A DNA stretch of 24,969 bases, taken from positions 1 to 24,969 of the forward strand of contig JBNKUL010000063.1 of the NCBI GenBank assembly GCA_050298555.1, in the 5' to 3' direction. The position numbers were made by a program, and so were the translations under genes. The DNA is from JAPHSX01 sp050298555. Lineage in GTDB: Bacteria; Pseudomonadota; Gammaproteobacteria; Thiohalomonadales; Thiohalomonadaceae. Within the stretch, counting starts at the first letter, position 1; the number at the start of each line of letters is the position of its first letter. This document shows, piece after piece, positions 13,222-21,047 of this stretch. Below the pieces are notes generated by a model. That model was not told where the DNA came from and did not search any database. It saw only the letters and a program-made list of their open reading frames with translations.

Positions 13222-13947
13222 TTAGGCCGGCGGCGCCGCCTTCGCTGCCCGCGGCCCGAACAGGGCGGTGCCGATACGCAGCAGGGTTGCCCCCTCGGCG
13301 ATAGCCGCCTCGAGGTCGCCCGACATCCCCATGGAGAGGGTGTCGAGCTCCAGGCCCTCTGCCTGTAGTTCCTTGAGCGCCTGGCGCAGGATGCGGAACG
13401 GCTCGCGCTGCTGCTCGAAGTCGCTGCTGGGGGCGGGGATCGCCATCAGGCCGCGCAGCCGGATGTTGGGCAGCCCGGCCACCTCGGCGGCCAGCTGCGG
13501 CAGCTCCTCCAGGCTGCAGCCCGACTTGCTCGCCTCGCCGCTGACGTTTACCTGCAGGCAGATGTTGAGCGGCGGCAGCCCTGCGGGGCGCTGCTCACTG
13601 AGGCGGCGGGCGATCTTCAGGCGCTCCACGCTGTGTACCCAGCTGAAGTTGGCGGCGATGTCGCGTGTTTTATTGGATTGGATAGGGCCGATGAAGTGCC
13701 ACTCGATGTCGTAGGCGGCCAGCTCGTCGATCTTCTGCAGCGCCTCCTGCAGGTAGTTCTCGCCAAAGCGGCGCTGGCCCAGCTGGTAGAGGGCGAGGAG
13801 GTCGGCGGCGGGGCGGGTCTTGCTTACCGCCAGCAGCGCGGCACTGTCGGCGGGGCGGCCGTACTGTTGCAGCGCCTGGCTGATCTGTTGCTGCACCTGC
13901 GCCAGTCGCGCGCCTGGGGAGTCCGTGGAGCCTGAGTTGTCTGTCAT
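13222..13947 (-). CDS. yggS: YggS/PLPBP pyridoxal-phosphate homeostasis protein
   Basis: A 241-residue alpha/beta-barrel protein that binds pyridoxal phosphate through Lys about 43 (AALLAVSKTRPAADLL) without known catalytic activity. It maintains PLP and amino-acid/keto-acid balance. Family hallmarks are RFGENYLQEALQKID, WHFIGPIQSNKTRDI, CLQVNVSGEASKSGC and LSMGMSGDLEAAI, with the phosphate-binding S-G-D near the C-terminus. It is the first gene of the yggS-proC-yggT unit and diverges from pilT across a 74-bp gap. A slightly long N-terminus (MTDNSGSTDSPGA) precedes the conserved region; no better internal start is visible. Confidence 0.95.
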   Translation of the reverse strand: MTDNSGSTDSPGARLAQVQQQISQALQQYGRPADSAALLAVSKTRPAADLLALYQLGQRRFGENYLQEALQKIDELAAYDIEWHFIGPIQSNKTRDIAANFSWVHSVERLKIARRLSEQRPAGLPPLNICLQVNVSGEASKSGCSLEELPQLAAEVAGLPNIRLRGLMAIPAPSSDFEQQREPFRILRQALKELQAEGLELDTLSMGMSGDLEAAIAEGATLLRIGTALFGPRAAKAAPPA

Positions 13948-13953
13948 GGCTGT

Positions 13954-13965
13954 AAGGTATACCTT
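13954..13965. promoter_or_regulatory. 12-bp perfect palindrome in the yggS-pilT divergent gap
   Basis: AAGGTATACCTT is a perfect palindrome 7 bases upstream of the yggS start codon. It includes the only purine-rich AAGG that could act as the yggS ribosome-binding site, so it could be an operator or an RNA fold that masks initiation. Its role is not established. Confidence 0.3.
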
Positions 13966-14021
13966 TAACCCAATAATTAATGTTTACGAATAGTGTAACG
14001 AAGAAACTGAGGACATAGTCA

Positions 14022-15059
14022 ATGGATATCACGGAACTGCTTGCCTTCGGCGTGAAAAACGGGGCCTCCGACCTCCACCTCTCCGCCGGGATGCCGCCGA
14101 TGATCCGCGTCGATGGCGACGTGCGCCGCATCAATGTCCCGGCGATGGACCATGCCACGGTGCACGGCCTCATCTACGACATCATGAACGACAAGCAGCG
14201 TAAGGACTACGAGGAGTACCTGGAGACCGACTTCTCCTTCGAGATCAAGGGCCTCGCCCGCTTCCGTGTCAACGCCTTCAACCACAACCGCGGTGCCGGT
14301 GCGGTGTTGCGTACCATCCCCTCCAAGATCCTCACCCTGGAGGAGCTCAACTGCCCGCCGATCTTCAAGGAGATCTCCGATACCCCGCGCGGCCTGGCGC
14401 TGGTCACCGGTCCTACCGGTTCCGGTAAGTCGACCACCCTGGCGGCGATGATCAACTACATCAACGAGAACCACCACGGCCACATCCTCACCCTGGAGGA
14501 CCCGATCGAATTCGTGCACGAGCCGAAGAAGAGCCTGATCAACCAGCGTGAGATCCACCGCGACACCCTCGGCTTTAACGAGGCGTTACGCTCGGCCCTG
14601 CGTGAGGACCCGGATGTCATCCTGGTTGGTGAGATGCGTGACCTGGAGACCATCCGCCTGGCACTGGAGGCGGCGGAGACCGGCCACATGGTCTTCGGTA
14701 CTCTGCACACCAGTTCGGCGGCCAAGACCATCGACCGTATCGTCGACGTCTTCCCGGCGGCGGAGAAGGACATGGTGCGCTCCATGCTCTCCGAGTCGCT
14801 GCGCGCGGTTATCTCCCAGACCCTGCTGAAGAAGGTGGGCGGCGGCCGGGTGGCGGCGCACGAAATCATGATCGGCATGCCCGCCATTCGAAACCTCATC
14901 CGCGAGAACAAGATCGCGCAGATGTACTCGGCGATCCAGACCGGCCAGCAGTACGGCATGCAGACCCTGGACCAGAACCTGCAGCAGCTGCTCGACAAGG
15001 GGCTGGTGACCAAGCAGGATGCGCGCTCCAAGGCCGCCAACAAAGACACCTTCATGTAA
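14022..15059 (+). CDS. pilT: Type IV pilus retraction ATPase PilT
   Basis: A 345-residue cytoplasmic hexameric ATPase that depolymerises type IV pili and drives twitching motility. Walker A is GPTGSGKST (130-138), the Asp box is LTLEDPIEFVH (157-167), and Walker B is DPDVILVGEMRDLET (196-210). The His box is GHMVFGTLHTSSAAKTIDR (221-239). The PilT-specific AIRNLIRE motif, needed for retraction in known PilTs, is present in the C-terminal domain (MPAIRNLIRENKI). The start at ATG 14022 has TGAGGAC upstream. It is followed 35 bp later by pilU and divergent from yggS, as in Pseudomonas. Confidence 0.98.
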   Translation: MDITELLAFGVKNGASDLHLSAGMPPMIRVDGDVRRINVPAMDHATVHGLIYDIMNDKQRKDYEEYLETDFSFEIKGLARFRVNAFNHNRGAGAVLRTIPSKILTLEELNCPPIFKEISDTPRGLALVTGPTGSGKSTTLAAMINYINENHHGHILTLEDPIEFVHEPKKSLINQREIHRDTLGFNEALRSALREDPDVILVGEMRDLETIRLALEAAETGHMVFGTLHTSSAAKTIDRIVDVFPAAEKDMVRSMLSESLRAVISQTLLKKVGGGRVAAHEIMIGMPAIRNLIRENKIAQMYSAIQTGQQYGMQTLDQNLQQLLDKGLVTKQDARSKAANKDTFM

Positions 15060-15094
15060 CCGCCCTGCGGCCCCTCTGACGGAGAAAGAAAAGG

Positions 15095-16243
15095 ATGGAT
15101 TTTGATTCCTTACTCAAGTTGATGGTGCATAAGAATGCATCCGACCTCTTCATCACCGCCGGTATTCCGCCGAGCATGAAGATTAACGGCAAGATCATGC
15201 CCGTGGCCAAGGGCAGCCTGACCCCGGACCAGGCCAAGCAGGTGGTGTTTGGCATCATGACCGATGCCCAGCGCAAGGAGTTCGATGAGACCCACGAGTG
15301 CAACTTCGCGCTGAGCCGCTCCGGTATCGGCCGTTTCCGCGTCAACGTCTTCATGCAGCGCAGCCAGGTCGGGATGGTGCTGCGTAAGATCGAGACCGTG
15401 ATCCCCAGCTTCGCCGACCTCAATCTGCCGGACCTGCTCAAGGAGCTGGCGATGACCAAGCGCGGCATCATCCTCTTCGTCGGCGGTACCGGCACCGGTA
15501 AGTCGACCTCGCTCGCCTCCATGGTGGACTACCGCAACACCAACAGTCACGGTCACATCATCACCATCGAGGACCCGATCGAGTATGTGCACCAGCACAA
15601 GGGGTGCATCGTCACCCAGCGCGAGGTGGGGATGGACACCCGCACCTTCGACGACGCCCTGGTCAACACCCTGCGTCAGGCTCCGGACGTTATCCTCATC
15701 GGCGAGATCCGCCACCCGCAGACCATGGACCACGCCATCGCCTTCGCCGAGACCGGCCACCTCTGTCTTGCCACCCTGCACGCCAACAACGCCAACCAGG
15801 CGCTGGACCGTATTATCAACTTCTTCCCCGAGGAGCGCCGTTCACAGCTGCTGATGGACCTCTCGCTCAACTTGAAGGCGGTGATCTCCCAACGCCTCAT
15901 CCCCACCGTCGACGGCCAGGGGCGCCGCGCCGCCATCGAGGTGCTGATCAACACCCCGCTGATGGCGGACCTCATCCTCAAGGGCGAGATCCACGAGATA
16001 AAGGAGCTGATGAAGAAGTCGGGCGAGCACGGTATGAAGACCTTCGACCGGGCCCTCTACGAGCTGTTCAAGGAGGGGGCGATTTCGGAGGAGGAGGCGC
16101 TGCGCAACGCCGACTCGCCCAACGAGGTGCGTCTGTTGATTAAGCTGGGCGACAAGGGGGAGGCCGCCCCCGAAGACCTCGGTTCAAGCCTGGACGGCCT
16201 GACCCTGGACGAGGTCTCCGACGATAAGGGGATGATGCGCTAG
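15095..16243 (+). CDS. pilU: PilT-dependent retraction ATPase PilU
   Basis: A 382-residue PilT paralogue with Walker A GGTGTGKST (130-138), ITIEDPIEYVHQHKG, Walker B APDVILIGEIRHPQT and His box GHLCLATLHANNANQALDR. It differs from PilT in lacking AIRNLIRE (the equivalent region is LMADLILKGEIHEIKELM) and in a C-terminal extension ending DKGMMR, both typical of PilU. PilU assists PilT in forceful retraction and DNA uptake and cannot work without it in the systems studied. The ribosome-binding region is GGAGAAAGAAAAGG. Transcription is probably shared with pilT and ends near the REP-like hairpins downstream. Confidence 0.97.
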   Translation: MDFDSLLKLMVHKNASDLFITAGIPPSMKINGKIMPVAKGSLTPDQAKQVVFGIMTDAQRKEFDETHECNFALSRSGIGRFRVNVFMQRSQVGMVLRKIETVIPSFADLNLPDLLKELAMTKRGIILFVGGTGTGKSTSLASMVDYRNTNSHGHIITIEDPIEYVHQHKGCIVTQREVGMDTRTFDDALVNTLRQAPDVILIGEIRHPQTMDHAIAFAETGHLCLATLHANNANQALDRIINFFPEERRSQLLMDLSLNLKAVISQRLIPTVDGQGRRAAIEVLINTPLMADLILKGEIHEIKELMKKSGEHGMKTFDRALYELFKEGAISEEEALRNADSPNEVRLLIKLGDKGEAAPEDLGSSLDGLTLDEVSDDKGMMR

Positions 16244-16256
16244 GGGCTTATTTTTT

Positions 16257-16363
16257 CCCTCCCCCTTGCAGGGGGAGGGTTAGGGTGGGGGTGAAGGCTT
16301 CACGCTGTTAATAGCGATAACCAATATACCCCCATCCCAACCTTCCCCCTATTAGGGGGAAGG
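16257..16363. repeat. Head-to-head pair of REP-like hairpins (BIME-like)
   Basis: Two GC-rich hairpins, CCCTCCCCC-TTGCA-GGGGGAGGG (16257-16279) and CCTTCCCCC-TATTA-GGGGGAAGG (16341-16363), are each a 9-bp stem with a 5-base loop. Beyond each stem, TTAGGGTGGGGGT and ACCCCCATCCCAA are approximate complements, so the whole unit is a larger inverted repeat around a 36-base centre. This is the look of the dispersed REP/BIME elements found between convergent genes. It lies between pilU and the convergent pyrK-type gene, where it could stop or stabilise both transcripts. No T-run follows the stems in the proper orientation. Confidence 0.8.
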
Positions 16364-16367
16364 GGTG

Positions 16368-17243
16368 TCAGGCGAACACCTCACGGGCATCGAACACCGG
16401 CCCGTCGACACAGACCCGCTTCATCGCAGGCCCCTTGTCGGTCTGCACCTCCACCACGCAACCGGCACACCCGCCGACACCACAGGCCATGAACTCCTCC
16501 ATCGAGACCTGGCAGGGGAGGTTGTACTCCTTCGCCAGATTGGCCACCGCCTCCAGCATCGGGTGGGGGCCGCAGCTGAACACCTCCACTTCGCCGCGCT
16601 GCTCCTCGCTGAGGGCGTCGAGCCACTTGCGCGCCAGCTCGGTGACGTAACCCTCGAAGCAACCGGCATAGCCCTGCAGGCTGGCGAGGCGTGAGGCGAA
16701 GCCCCAGTCCTCCAGCAGCGGCATCGAGGCGATCACCTCGTCGGGCATGCCCGGCACCATGATCTTCGACGGCGCCGCCTTGAACGGGAAGGGCACCTCG
16801 GAGCCGAGGATGATGAAGGGCTCGTAGGCGCCCTTTACCTCGCGCAGCGAGTCGGCGACGAAGATCATCGGTGGCATCCCCACACCGCCGCCGATCAGCA
16901 GCGGGCGGCGACGCTCCATGTGGGTGACAAAAGGTTTCCCAATCGGCCCCATAATGCTCAGCTTCTCGCCTACCTCGCGCTGTGACAGCAGCTCGGTCCC
17001 CTCGCCCAGCACCTTATAGAGCATATCAACCCACCCCTCTTTGGCACTGACCCGCATGATGGAGATGGGACGGCGCAGCGGACGGTTCTCGTCGACACGG
17101 ATGTGAACGAAGCTGCCGGGCTTGGCGCGGCTGGCGATCTCGGGGGCGGAGACGCGCAGCAGGTACTGGTCGCCGTCGTAGGCCTGATGCGAGAGGATCT
17201 CAGTGGTTTCGGCGAAGATAGTGTCGCGATGCGGTTTGTTCAT
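16368..17243 (-). CDS. Dihydroorotate dehydrogenase electron-transfer subunit, PyrK type
   Basis: A 291-residue iron-sulfur flavoprotein of the ferredoxin-reductase superfamily. The FAD-binding motif RPLRRPISIMRV (about 54-65) is followed by an NAD-binding IGGGVGMPPMIFVAD (about 117-131) and SCGPHPMLEAV. A C-terminal [2Fe-2S] site reads ACGVGGCAGCVVEV ... RVCVDGPVF, with cysteine spacings (C-x4-C-x2-C-x15-C) like PyrK. PyrK passes electrons from dihydroorotate dehydrogenase B to NAD. It is the last gene of the pyrimidine-linked unit, 25 bp after pyrC'. No PyrD partner is in the window, so the partner could be elsewhere or different; other ferredoxin-reductase-like roles are possible. Confidence 0.85.
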   Translation of the reverse strand: MNKPHRDTIFAETTEILSHQAYDGDQYLLRVSAPEIASRAKPGSFVHIRVDENRPLRRPISIMRVSAKEGWVDMLYKVLGEGTELLSQREVGEKLSIMGPIGKPFVTHMERRRPLLIGGGVGMPPMIFVADSLREVKGAYEPFIILGSEVPFPFKAAPSKIMVPGMPDEVIASMPLLEDWGFASRLASLQGYAGCFEGYVTELARKWLDALSEEQRGEVEVFSCGPHPMLEAVANLAKEYNLPCQVSMEEFMACGVGGCAGCVVEVQTDKGPAMKRVCVDGPVFDAREVFA

Positions 17244-17268
17244 AACAGTTCAGTCCGGGTTGGGCGGC

Positions 17269-18549
17269 CTATTCGGCTGCCTGGTAGACGATGCGCCCCT
17301 CCAGCAGGGTGGTAACGGCCTTGCCGCTGAGCTCCCAGCCGAGGAAGGGGGTGTTCTTGCCGTGGGAGAGGAGTTGCTGCTCCTCCACGCGCCAGTGGTG
17401 TTTCGGGTCGAAGATGCAGATATCGGCCACCGCACCGACGCCCAGCTGGCCGCTCTCCAGTCCCAGGACCCTGGCCGGGCCGCTGGTGAGGCGGGCGATG
17501 GCGTCGCTCAGCCCCAGCACCTTCTCCTCCACCAGTCTCAGGGTGAGCGGCAGCAGGGTCTCCAGGCCGCTGATACCGGGCTCGGTGGCGGCGAAGGGAG
17601 CGAGCTTGGCGTCACGGTCGTGGGGCTGGTGGTCGGAGCAGACGGCGCTGATGGCGCCGTCGGCCACCGCCGCGCGCAGGCCGTCACGGTCGCGCTGGCT
17701 GCGTAGCGGCGGGCGCACGTGGCAGGCGCTGTCGAACTCGGCGATATCCATCTCGGTGAGGAACAGTTGGTGGGCGCTTACATCGGCGCTAACCGACAAT
17801 CCTCTGGCGCGCGCCGCGGCGATCATGTCGATGGCGCGGGAGCTGGAGAGCTGGCCGAAGTGGGCCCTTACCCCGGTCTGCTCCACCAGCATCAGGTCGC
17901 GGCCCACGGCGATCACCTCGGCGCATTCGGGGATGCCGGCGAGGCCGAGGCGGTTGCTCAGGGCCCCCTCGTGGACGCAGCCGTCGGCGCTCAGCCAGGG
18001 GTCCTCGGAGTTGAAGAAGACGGTCAGCCCCAGGGTGGCGGCGTACTCCAGGGCACGGCGTTGCACCAGGGTGCTGGGGATGGCGCGGCGGGCGTTGCCC
18101 ATGACAATACAGCCGGCCTTGTGCAGTGCCTGCATCGAGCTGAGCTGTTCGCCGTTCAGCCCCTGGGTGAGGGCGCCGATGGGCAGTACCCGCGCCTGGC
18201 CACTCTCGGTGGCACGCTGGCGGATCTGCTCGGCTACCGCCGGGGTGTCGATCACCGGTTGGGTGTCGGGCGGGCAGCAGAGGGTGGTGATGCCGGCACC
18301 CGCCGCGGCACGGCTCTCGCTGGCGATGGTCCCCTTGTGCTTCTGCCCCGGCTCGCGCAGCCGTGCCTGCAGGTCGATGAGGCCGGGGCAGACGATGTGG
18401 CCGTCGGCGTCGAGGGTCTGTTCGGCGACGAAGCCCTCGGGGGCGGCGCCAATGGCGGCGATGCGCCCCTCGCTGATGTGCAGGTCGAGCTTATCGTCGA
18501 TGTTATTGGCCGGGTCGATGAGGCGACCGCCGCGAATGGTGATGTTCAT
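17269..18549 (-). CDS. pyrC': Pseudo-dihydroorotase PyrC' (metal ligands missing)
   Basis: A 426-residue class I dihydroorotase homologue of normal length and fold (VCPGLID at 53-59, SDHQPHD, and a C-terminal ADICIFDP strand). The zinc-binding D-x-H-x-H-x-R motif is replaced by DLQARLREPG (59-68), so both histidines are lost (Q61, R63). NSED stands where H-x-ED is usual, and SAHQLFLTE stands where PHHLLLTE is typical. The protein should therefore be catalytically inactive. Pseudomonas carries such a PyrC' next to PyrB, where it is a structural partner of the aspartate carbamoyltransferase complex; the one-base gap from pyrB here suggests the same. An active dihydroorotase must be encoded elsewhere. 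Confidence 0.9.
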   Translation of the reverse strand: MNITIRGGRLIDPANNIDDKLDLHISEGRIAAIGAAPEGFVAEQTLDADGHIVCPGLIDLQARLREPGQKHKGTIASESRAAAGAGITTLCCPPDTQPVIDTPAVAEQIRQRATESGQARVLPIGALTQGLNGEQLSSMQALHKAGCIVMGNARRAIPSTLVQRRALEYAATLGLTVFFNSEDPWLSADGCVHEGALSNRLGLAGIPECAEVIAVGRDLMLVEQTGVRAHFGQLSSSRAIDMIAAARARGLSVSADVSAHQLFLTEMDIAEFDSACHVRPPLRSQRDRDGLRAAVADGAISAVCSDHQPHDRDAKLAPFAATEPGISGLETLLPLTLRLVEEKVLGLSDAIARLTSGPARVLGLESGQLGVGAVADICIFDPKHHWRVEEQQLLSHGKNTPFLGWELSGKAVTTLLEGRIVYQAAE

Positions 18550-18550
18550 C

Positions 18551-19534
18551 TCAGCCCTCCTCCCCGTCTCGGCTCTCGGCCTGTCTGCCCAGTACCATAC
18601 TCATTACCGCCATGCGTACCGCCAGGCCGTTGCTCACCTGCTCCAGAATGACCGACTGCGGCCCGTCGGCGACGCTGGAGGCGATCTCCACGCCGCGGTT
18701 GATGGGGCCGGGGTGCATCACGATGGCGTCGGGGCTGGCCAGCGCCAGCTTCTCTTCGGTGAGGCCGTAGCGGGCGAAGTACTCGCTCTCGCTCGGCAGC
18801 AGTGCCCCCTTCATGCGCTCCTTCTGCAGGCGCAGCATGATGACGACATCGACCCCCTCCAGCCCCTTCTCCATATCGTGGTAGATCTGCGCCCCCAGCT
18901 TGCTGAAGCTGGAGGGGATCAGGGTCTTGGGGCCGATGATGCGCAGCTCCCCCACGCCGAGGGTGTTGAGGGCGTGGATCTGCGAGCGTGCCACCCGCGA
19001 GTGGAGGATGTCGCCGACGATCGCCACCTTGATGGAGGGAAAGTCCTGCTTGTGGCGGCGGATGGTGAACATGTCGAGCATCGCCTGGGTGGGGTGGGCG
19101 TGGCGGCCGTCACCGGCGTTAATCACGCTCACGTGCGGCGCCACGTGCTGGGCGATGAAGTGGGCGGCGCCGCTGTCGGCGTGGCGTACCACGAACATAT
19201 CGCAGTGCATCGCCTCCAGGTTGTGCAGCATGTCTAGCAGGCTCTCCCCCTTGGAGGTGGCCGAGGTGGCGATGTTGATGCTCTGCACGTCGGCGGAGAG
19301 GCGGCTCGCCGCCAGCTCGAAGGTGGTGCGGGTGCGGGTGGAGGTCTCGAAGAAGAGGTTGACGATGGTCTTGCCGCGCAGCAGCGGTACCTTCTTCACG
19401 CTCTGGCCGCTGACGCTGGTAAAGGACTCGGCGACGTCGAGGATCTCGGTCAGGTGCTGCTTGCTCAGCCCCTCGGTGGTGAGGAAGTGGCGCAGTCTGC
19501 CGTTGCTGTCGAGCTGGATGTTGGGCTTACTCAT
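18551..19534 (-). CDS. pyrB: Aspartate carbamoyltransferase catalytic subunit
   Basis: A 327-residue enzyme that condenses carbamoyl phosphate and aspartate in the second step of pyrimidine synthesis. The carbamoyl-phosphate loop FFETSTRTRTTFELAASRL has S-T-R-T-R at 65-69. The family signatures DMFVVRHADSGAAHFIAQH, NAGDGRHAHPTQAMLD and HPGPINRGVEI are all intact. Length and N-terminus fit the class in which PyrB assembles with a PyrC-like partner; no regulatory PyrI gene is seen. Its start overlaps the pyrR stop by 8 bp and its stop is one base from pyrC', so the three are translationally linked. Confidence 0.97.
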   Translation of the reverse strand: MSKPNIQLDSNGRLRHFLTTEGLSKQHLTEILDVAESFTSVSGQSVKKVPLLRGKTIVNLFFETSTRTRTTFELAASRLSADVQSINIATSATSKGESLLDMLHNLEAMHCDMFVVRHADSGAAHFIAQHVAPHVSVINAGDGRHAHPTQAMLDMFTIRRHKQDFPSIKVAIVGDILHSRVARSQIHALNTLGVGELRIIGPKTLIPSSFSKLGAQIYHDMEKGLEGVDVVIMLRLQKERMKGALLPSESEYFARYGLTEEKLALASPDAIVMHPGPINRGVEIASSVADGPQSVILEQVSNGLAVRMAVMSMVLGRQAESRDGEEG

Positions 19535-20039
19535 GGCTGCTCTGGATGCTCAGGCTCATGTTGTCGGGACCGGTGAGTTTGATCTGCTCATCGGCGGCCA
19601 GGTCAATCTGGGTGGCGGCGATATCGGCACGTATCGGCAGTTCGTGCCCCTTGCGCTCGACCAGCACCGCCAGCAGCACGCGGGCCGGGCGACCGTAGTC
19701 GAAGATCTCGTTCAGCGCGGCGCGAATGGTGCGGCCGCTCTGCAGCACATCGTCGACCAGGATGATGGTGCGTTCCTCCACGTCGAAGGGGAGGTTGGAG
19801 GGTTTCACCTCCGGGTGCATGCCGATGCGTGAGAAGTCGTCGCGGTAGAAGCTGATATCGAGGGTGCCCAGCGGCTCCTCAATCCCCAGCTGCTGGTGCA
19901 GCTGCTCGGCGACCCAGACGCCGCCGGTGTGGATGCCGATCATCAAAGGGTTCTCAAGGTCTTGCGCCCTGAGCTGTTCCGCCATCCCCGCAATCAGGGC
20001 CGCGACATCAAAGCTGGGGTGTTGACTCATCTTATTCAT
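19527..20039 (-). CDS. pyrR: PyrR bifunctional pyrimidine regulator / uracil phosphoribosyltransferase
   Basis: A 170-residue type I phosphoribosyltransferase. The PRPP-binding signature TIILVDDVLQSGRTIRAALN (residues 91-110) is complete, and the N-terminal IGIHTGGVWVAEQL fits PyrR. In Gram-positive bacteria PyrR senses UMP and controls pyr mRNA by attenuation; in Pseudomonas it sits with pyrB and pyrC' as here. No attenuator structure is visible within this overlapping operon, so any regulation would act elsewhere or on DNA. The ATG at 20039 overlaps the ruvX stop by 8 bp; a second in-frame ATG at 20030 is possible. Confidence 0.93.
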   Translation of the reverse strand: MNKMSQHPSFDVAALIAGMAEQLRAQDLENPLMIGIHTGGVWVAEQLHQQLGIEEPLGTLDISFYRDDFSRIGMHPEVKPSNLPFDVEERTIILVDDVLQSGRTIRAALNEIFDYGRPARVLLAVLVERKGHELPIRADIAATQIDLAADEQIKLTGPDNMSLSIQSSHE

Positions 20040-20466
20040 TGTCCGTGGTTTGCGCTTCCAGCCAGCTCTGCAGGATCAGCTGGGCGGCGAGCTTGTCGAT
20101 GTCCGCCTTCTCGTACTGGCCCTGGTGGGCCAGTATCGCCTCGGCCTCGCTGGAGCTGAGCCGCTCATCGGCGGTGAACACCGGCAGATTGTACCTGCCC
20201 GCGAGGCGGTTTCCAAAGCGCCGTGCCAGTCGTGCCGTCTCCGACTCGTTACCGTCGAGGTAGAGCGGCAGTCCCACCACCAGGGCGTCGGGCTGCCACT
20301 GCTCGATCAGGCGACTGATCCCGGCCCAGTCGGGGCCGCCGTCAGGGCTCTCCAGGGTGACCAGGGCGGTGGCGGTGCGGGTCAGCTCCTGGCCCACGGC
20401 GATGCCGATGCGTTTGGTGCCGAAGTCGAAGCCGAGCAGGGTGCGGGGCCCCTCTTTGGTACTCAT
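20032..20466 (-). CDS. ruvX: RuvX/YqgF Holliday-junction resolvase-like nuclease
   Basis: A 144-residue protein of the YqgF family with an RNase H-like fold. The first acidic motif is LLGFDFGTKRIGIAVG (Asp at 14). The second is ALVVGLPLYLDGNESETA, and the third is PVFTADERLSSSEAEAIL ending in a DKLAAQLILQSWLE helix. Members process Holliday junctions or the 5' end of pre-16S rRNA depending on species. The gene starts directly after the yqgE stop with no gap, and yqgE-ruvX is a widely conserved pair. All three acidic positions are preserved, so it should be active. Confidence 0.95.
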   Translation of the reverse strand: MSTKEGPRTLLGFDFGTKRIGIAVGQELTRTATALVTLESPDGGPDWAGISRLIEQWQPDALVVGLPLYLDGNESETARLARRFGNRLAGRYNLPVFTADERLSSSEAEAILAHQGQYEKADIDKLAAQLILQSWLEAQTTDNE

Positions 20467-21030
20467 TCAGGCGTGGCCGATATCGCTGGAGAGCAGGGTG
20501 AGGTCTACCCCCAGCAGGGCGGCGGCGGCCTCCCAGCGCTCCTCGACGGGCAGCTCGAACAGAATGCGCGGGTCGGCGGGGCAGCTGAGCCAGGCGTTGT
20601 CGGCCAGCTCCTGCTCCAGCTGCCCCGCCCCCCAGCCGGCGTAGCCGAGGGCGATGAGGTAGCGTTGCGGCCCCTCGTCGTGGGCGATGGCGGTGATGAT
20701 GTCGCGCGAGGTGGTGAGCGCAATATCGTCGCTCACCGCCAGGCTCGCCTCCCAGGCCCCCACCGGGCTGTGCAGCACGAAGCCGTGCTCCGGTTGCACC
20801 GGGCCGCCACCGTGCACCTTGAGGGTGGTGTCGAAGTGGTTGCTCGCCCTGATCTTCATCTGCGACAGCACCTCGTCCATGCTCAGCTCCATCTGACGGT
20901 TGATGACGATCCCCATCGCCCCCTCCTCGGTGTGCTCGCACAGATAGGTGACGCTGCGATCGAAGTTGGGGTCGCTCAGCGAAGGCATGGCGATGAGGAA
21001 GTGGTCGCGCAGGGAGGTGGTCTCGGTCAT
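20467..21030 (-). CDS. yqgE: YqgE/AlgH family protein (DUF179)
   Basis: A 187-residue protein with the whole DUF179 signature: LRDHFLIAMPSLSDPNFDRSV then YLCEHTEEGAMGIVINR, VHGGGPVQPEHGFVLHS and ALGYAGWGAGQLEQEL-DNAW. In Pseudomonas the homologue is called AlgH. Its biochemical activity is not established, although conserved genomic linkage to ruvX is strong. It lies 17 bp after tonB and abuts ruvX. Length is standard and no unusual residues stand out. Confidence 0.95.
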   Translation of the reverse strand: MTETTSLRDHFLIAMPSLSDPNFDRSVTYLCEHTEEGAMGIVINRQMELSMDEVLSQMKIRASNHFDTTLKVHGGGPVQPEHGFVLHSPVGAWEASLAVSDDIALTTSRDIITAIAHDEGPQRYLIALGYAGWGAGQLEQELADNAWLSCPADPRILFELPVEERWEAAAALLGVDLTLLSSDIGHA

Positions 21031-21047
21031 AGGGCAGAGTATAAGGC

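Noticed and set aside
17291..19237. Long plus-strand open frame (about 648 codons) opposite pyrC' and pyrB
   Set aside because: It mirrors two certain genes on the other strand, is Arg/Ser/Ala-rich low-complexity sequence and has no family resemblance; high GC content leaves antisense frames open.
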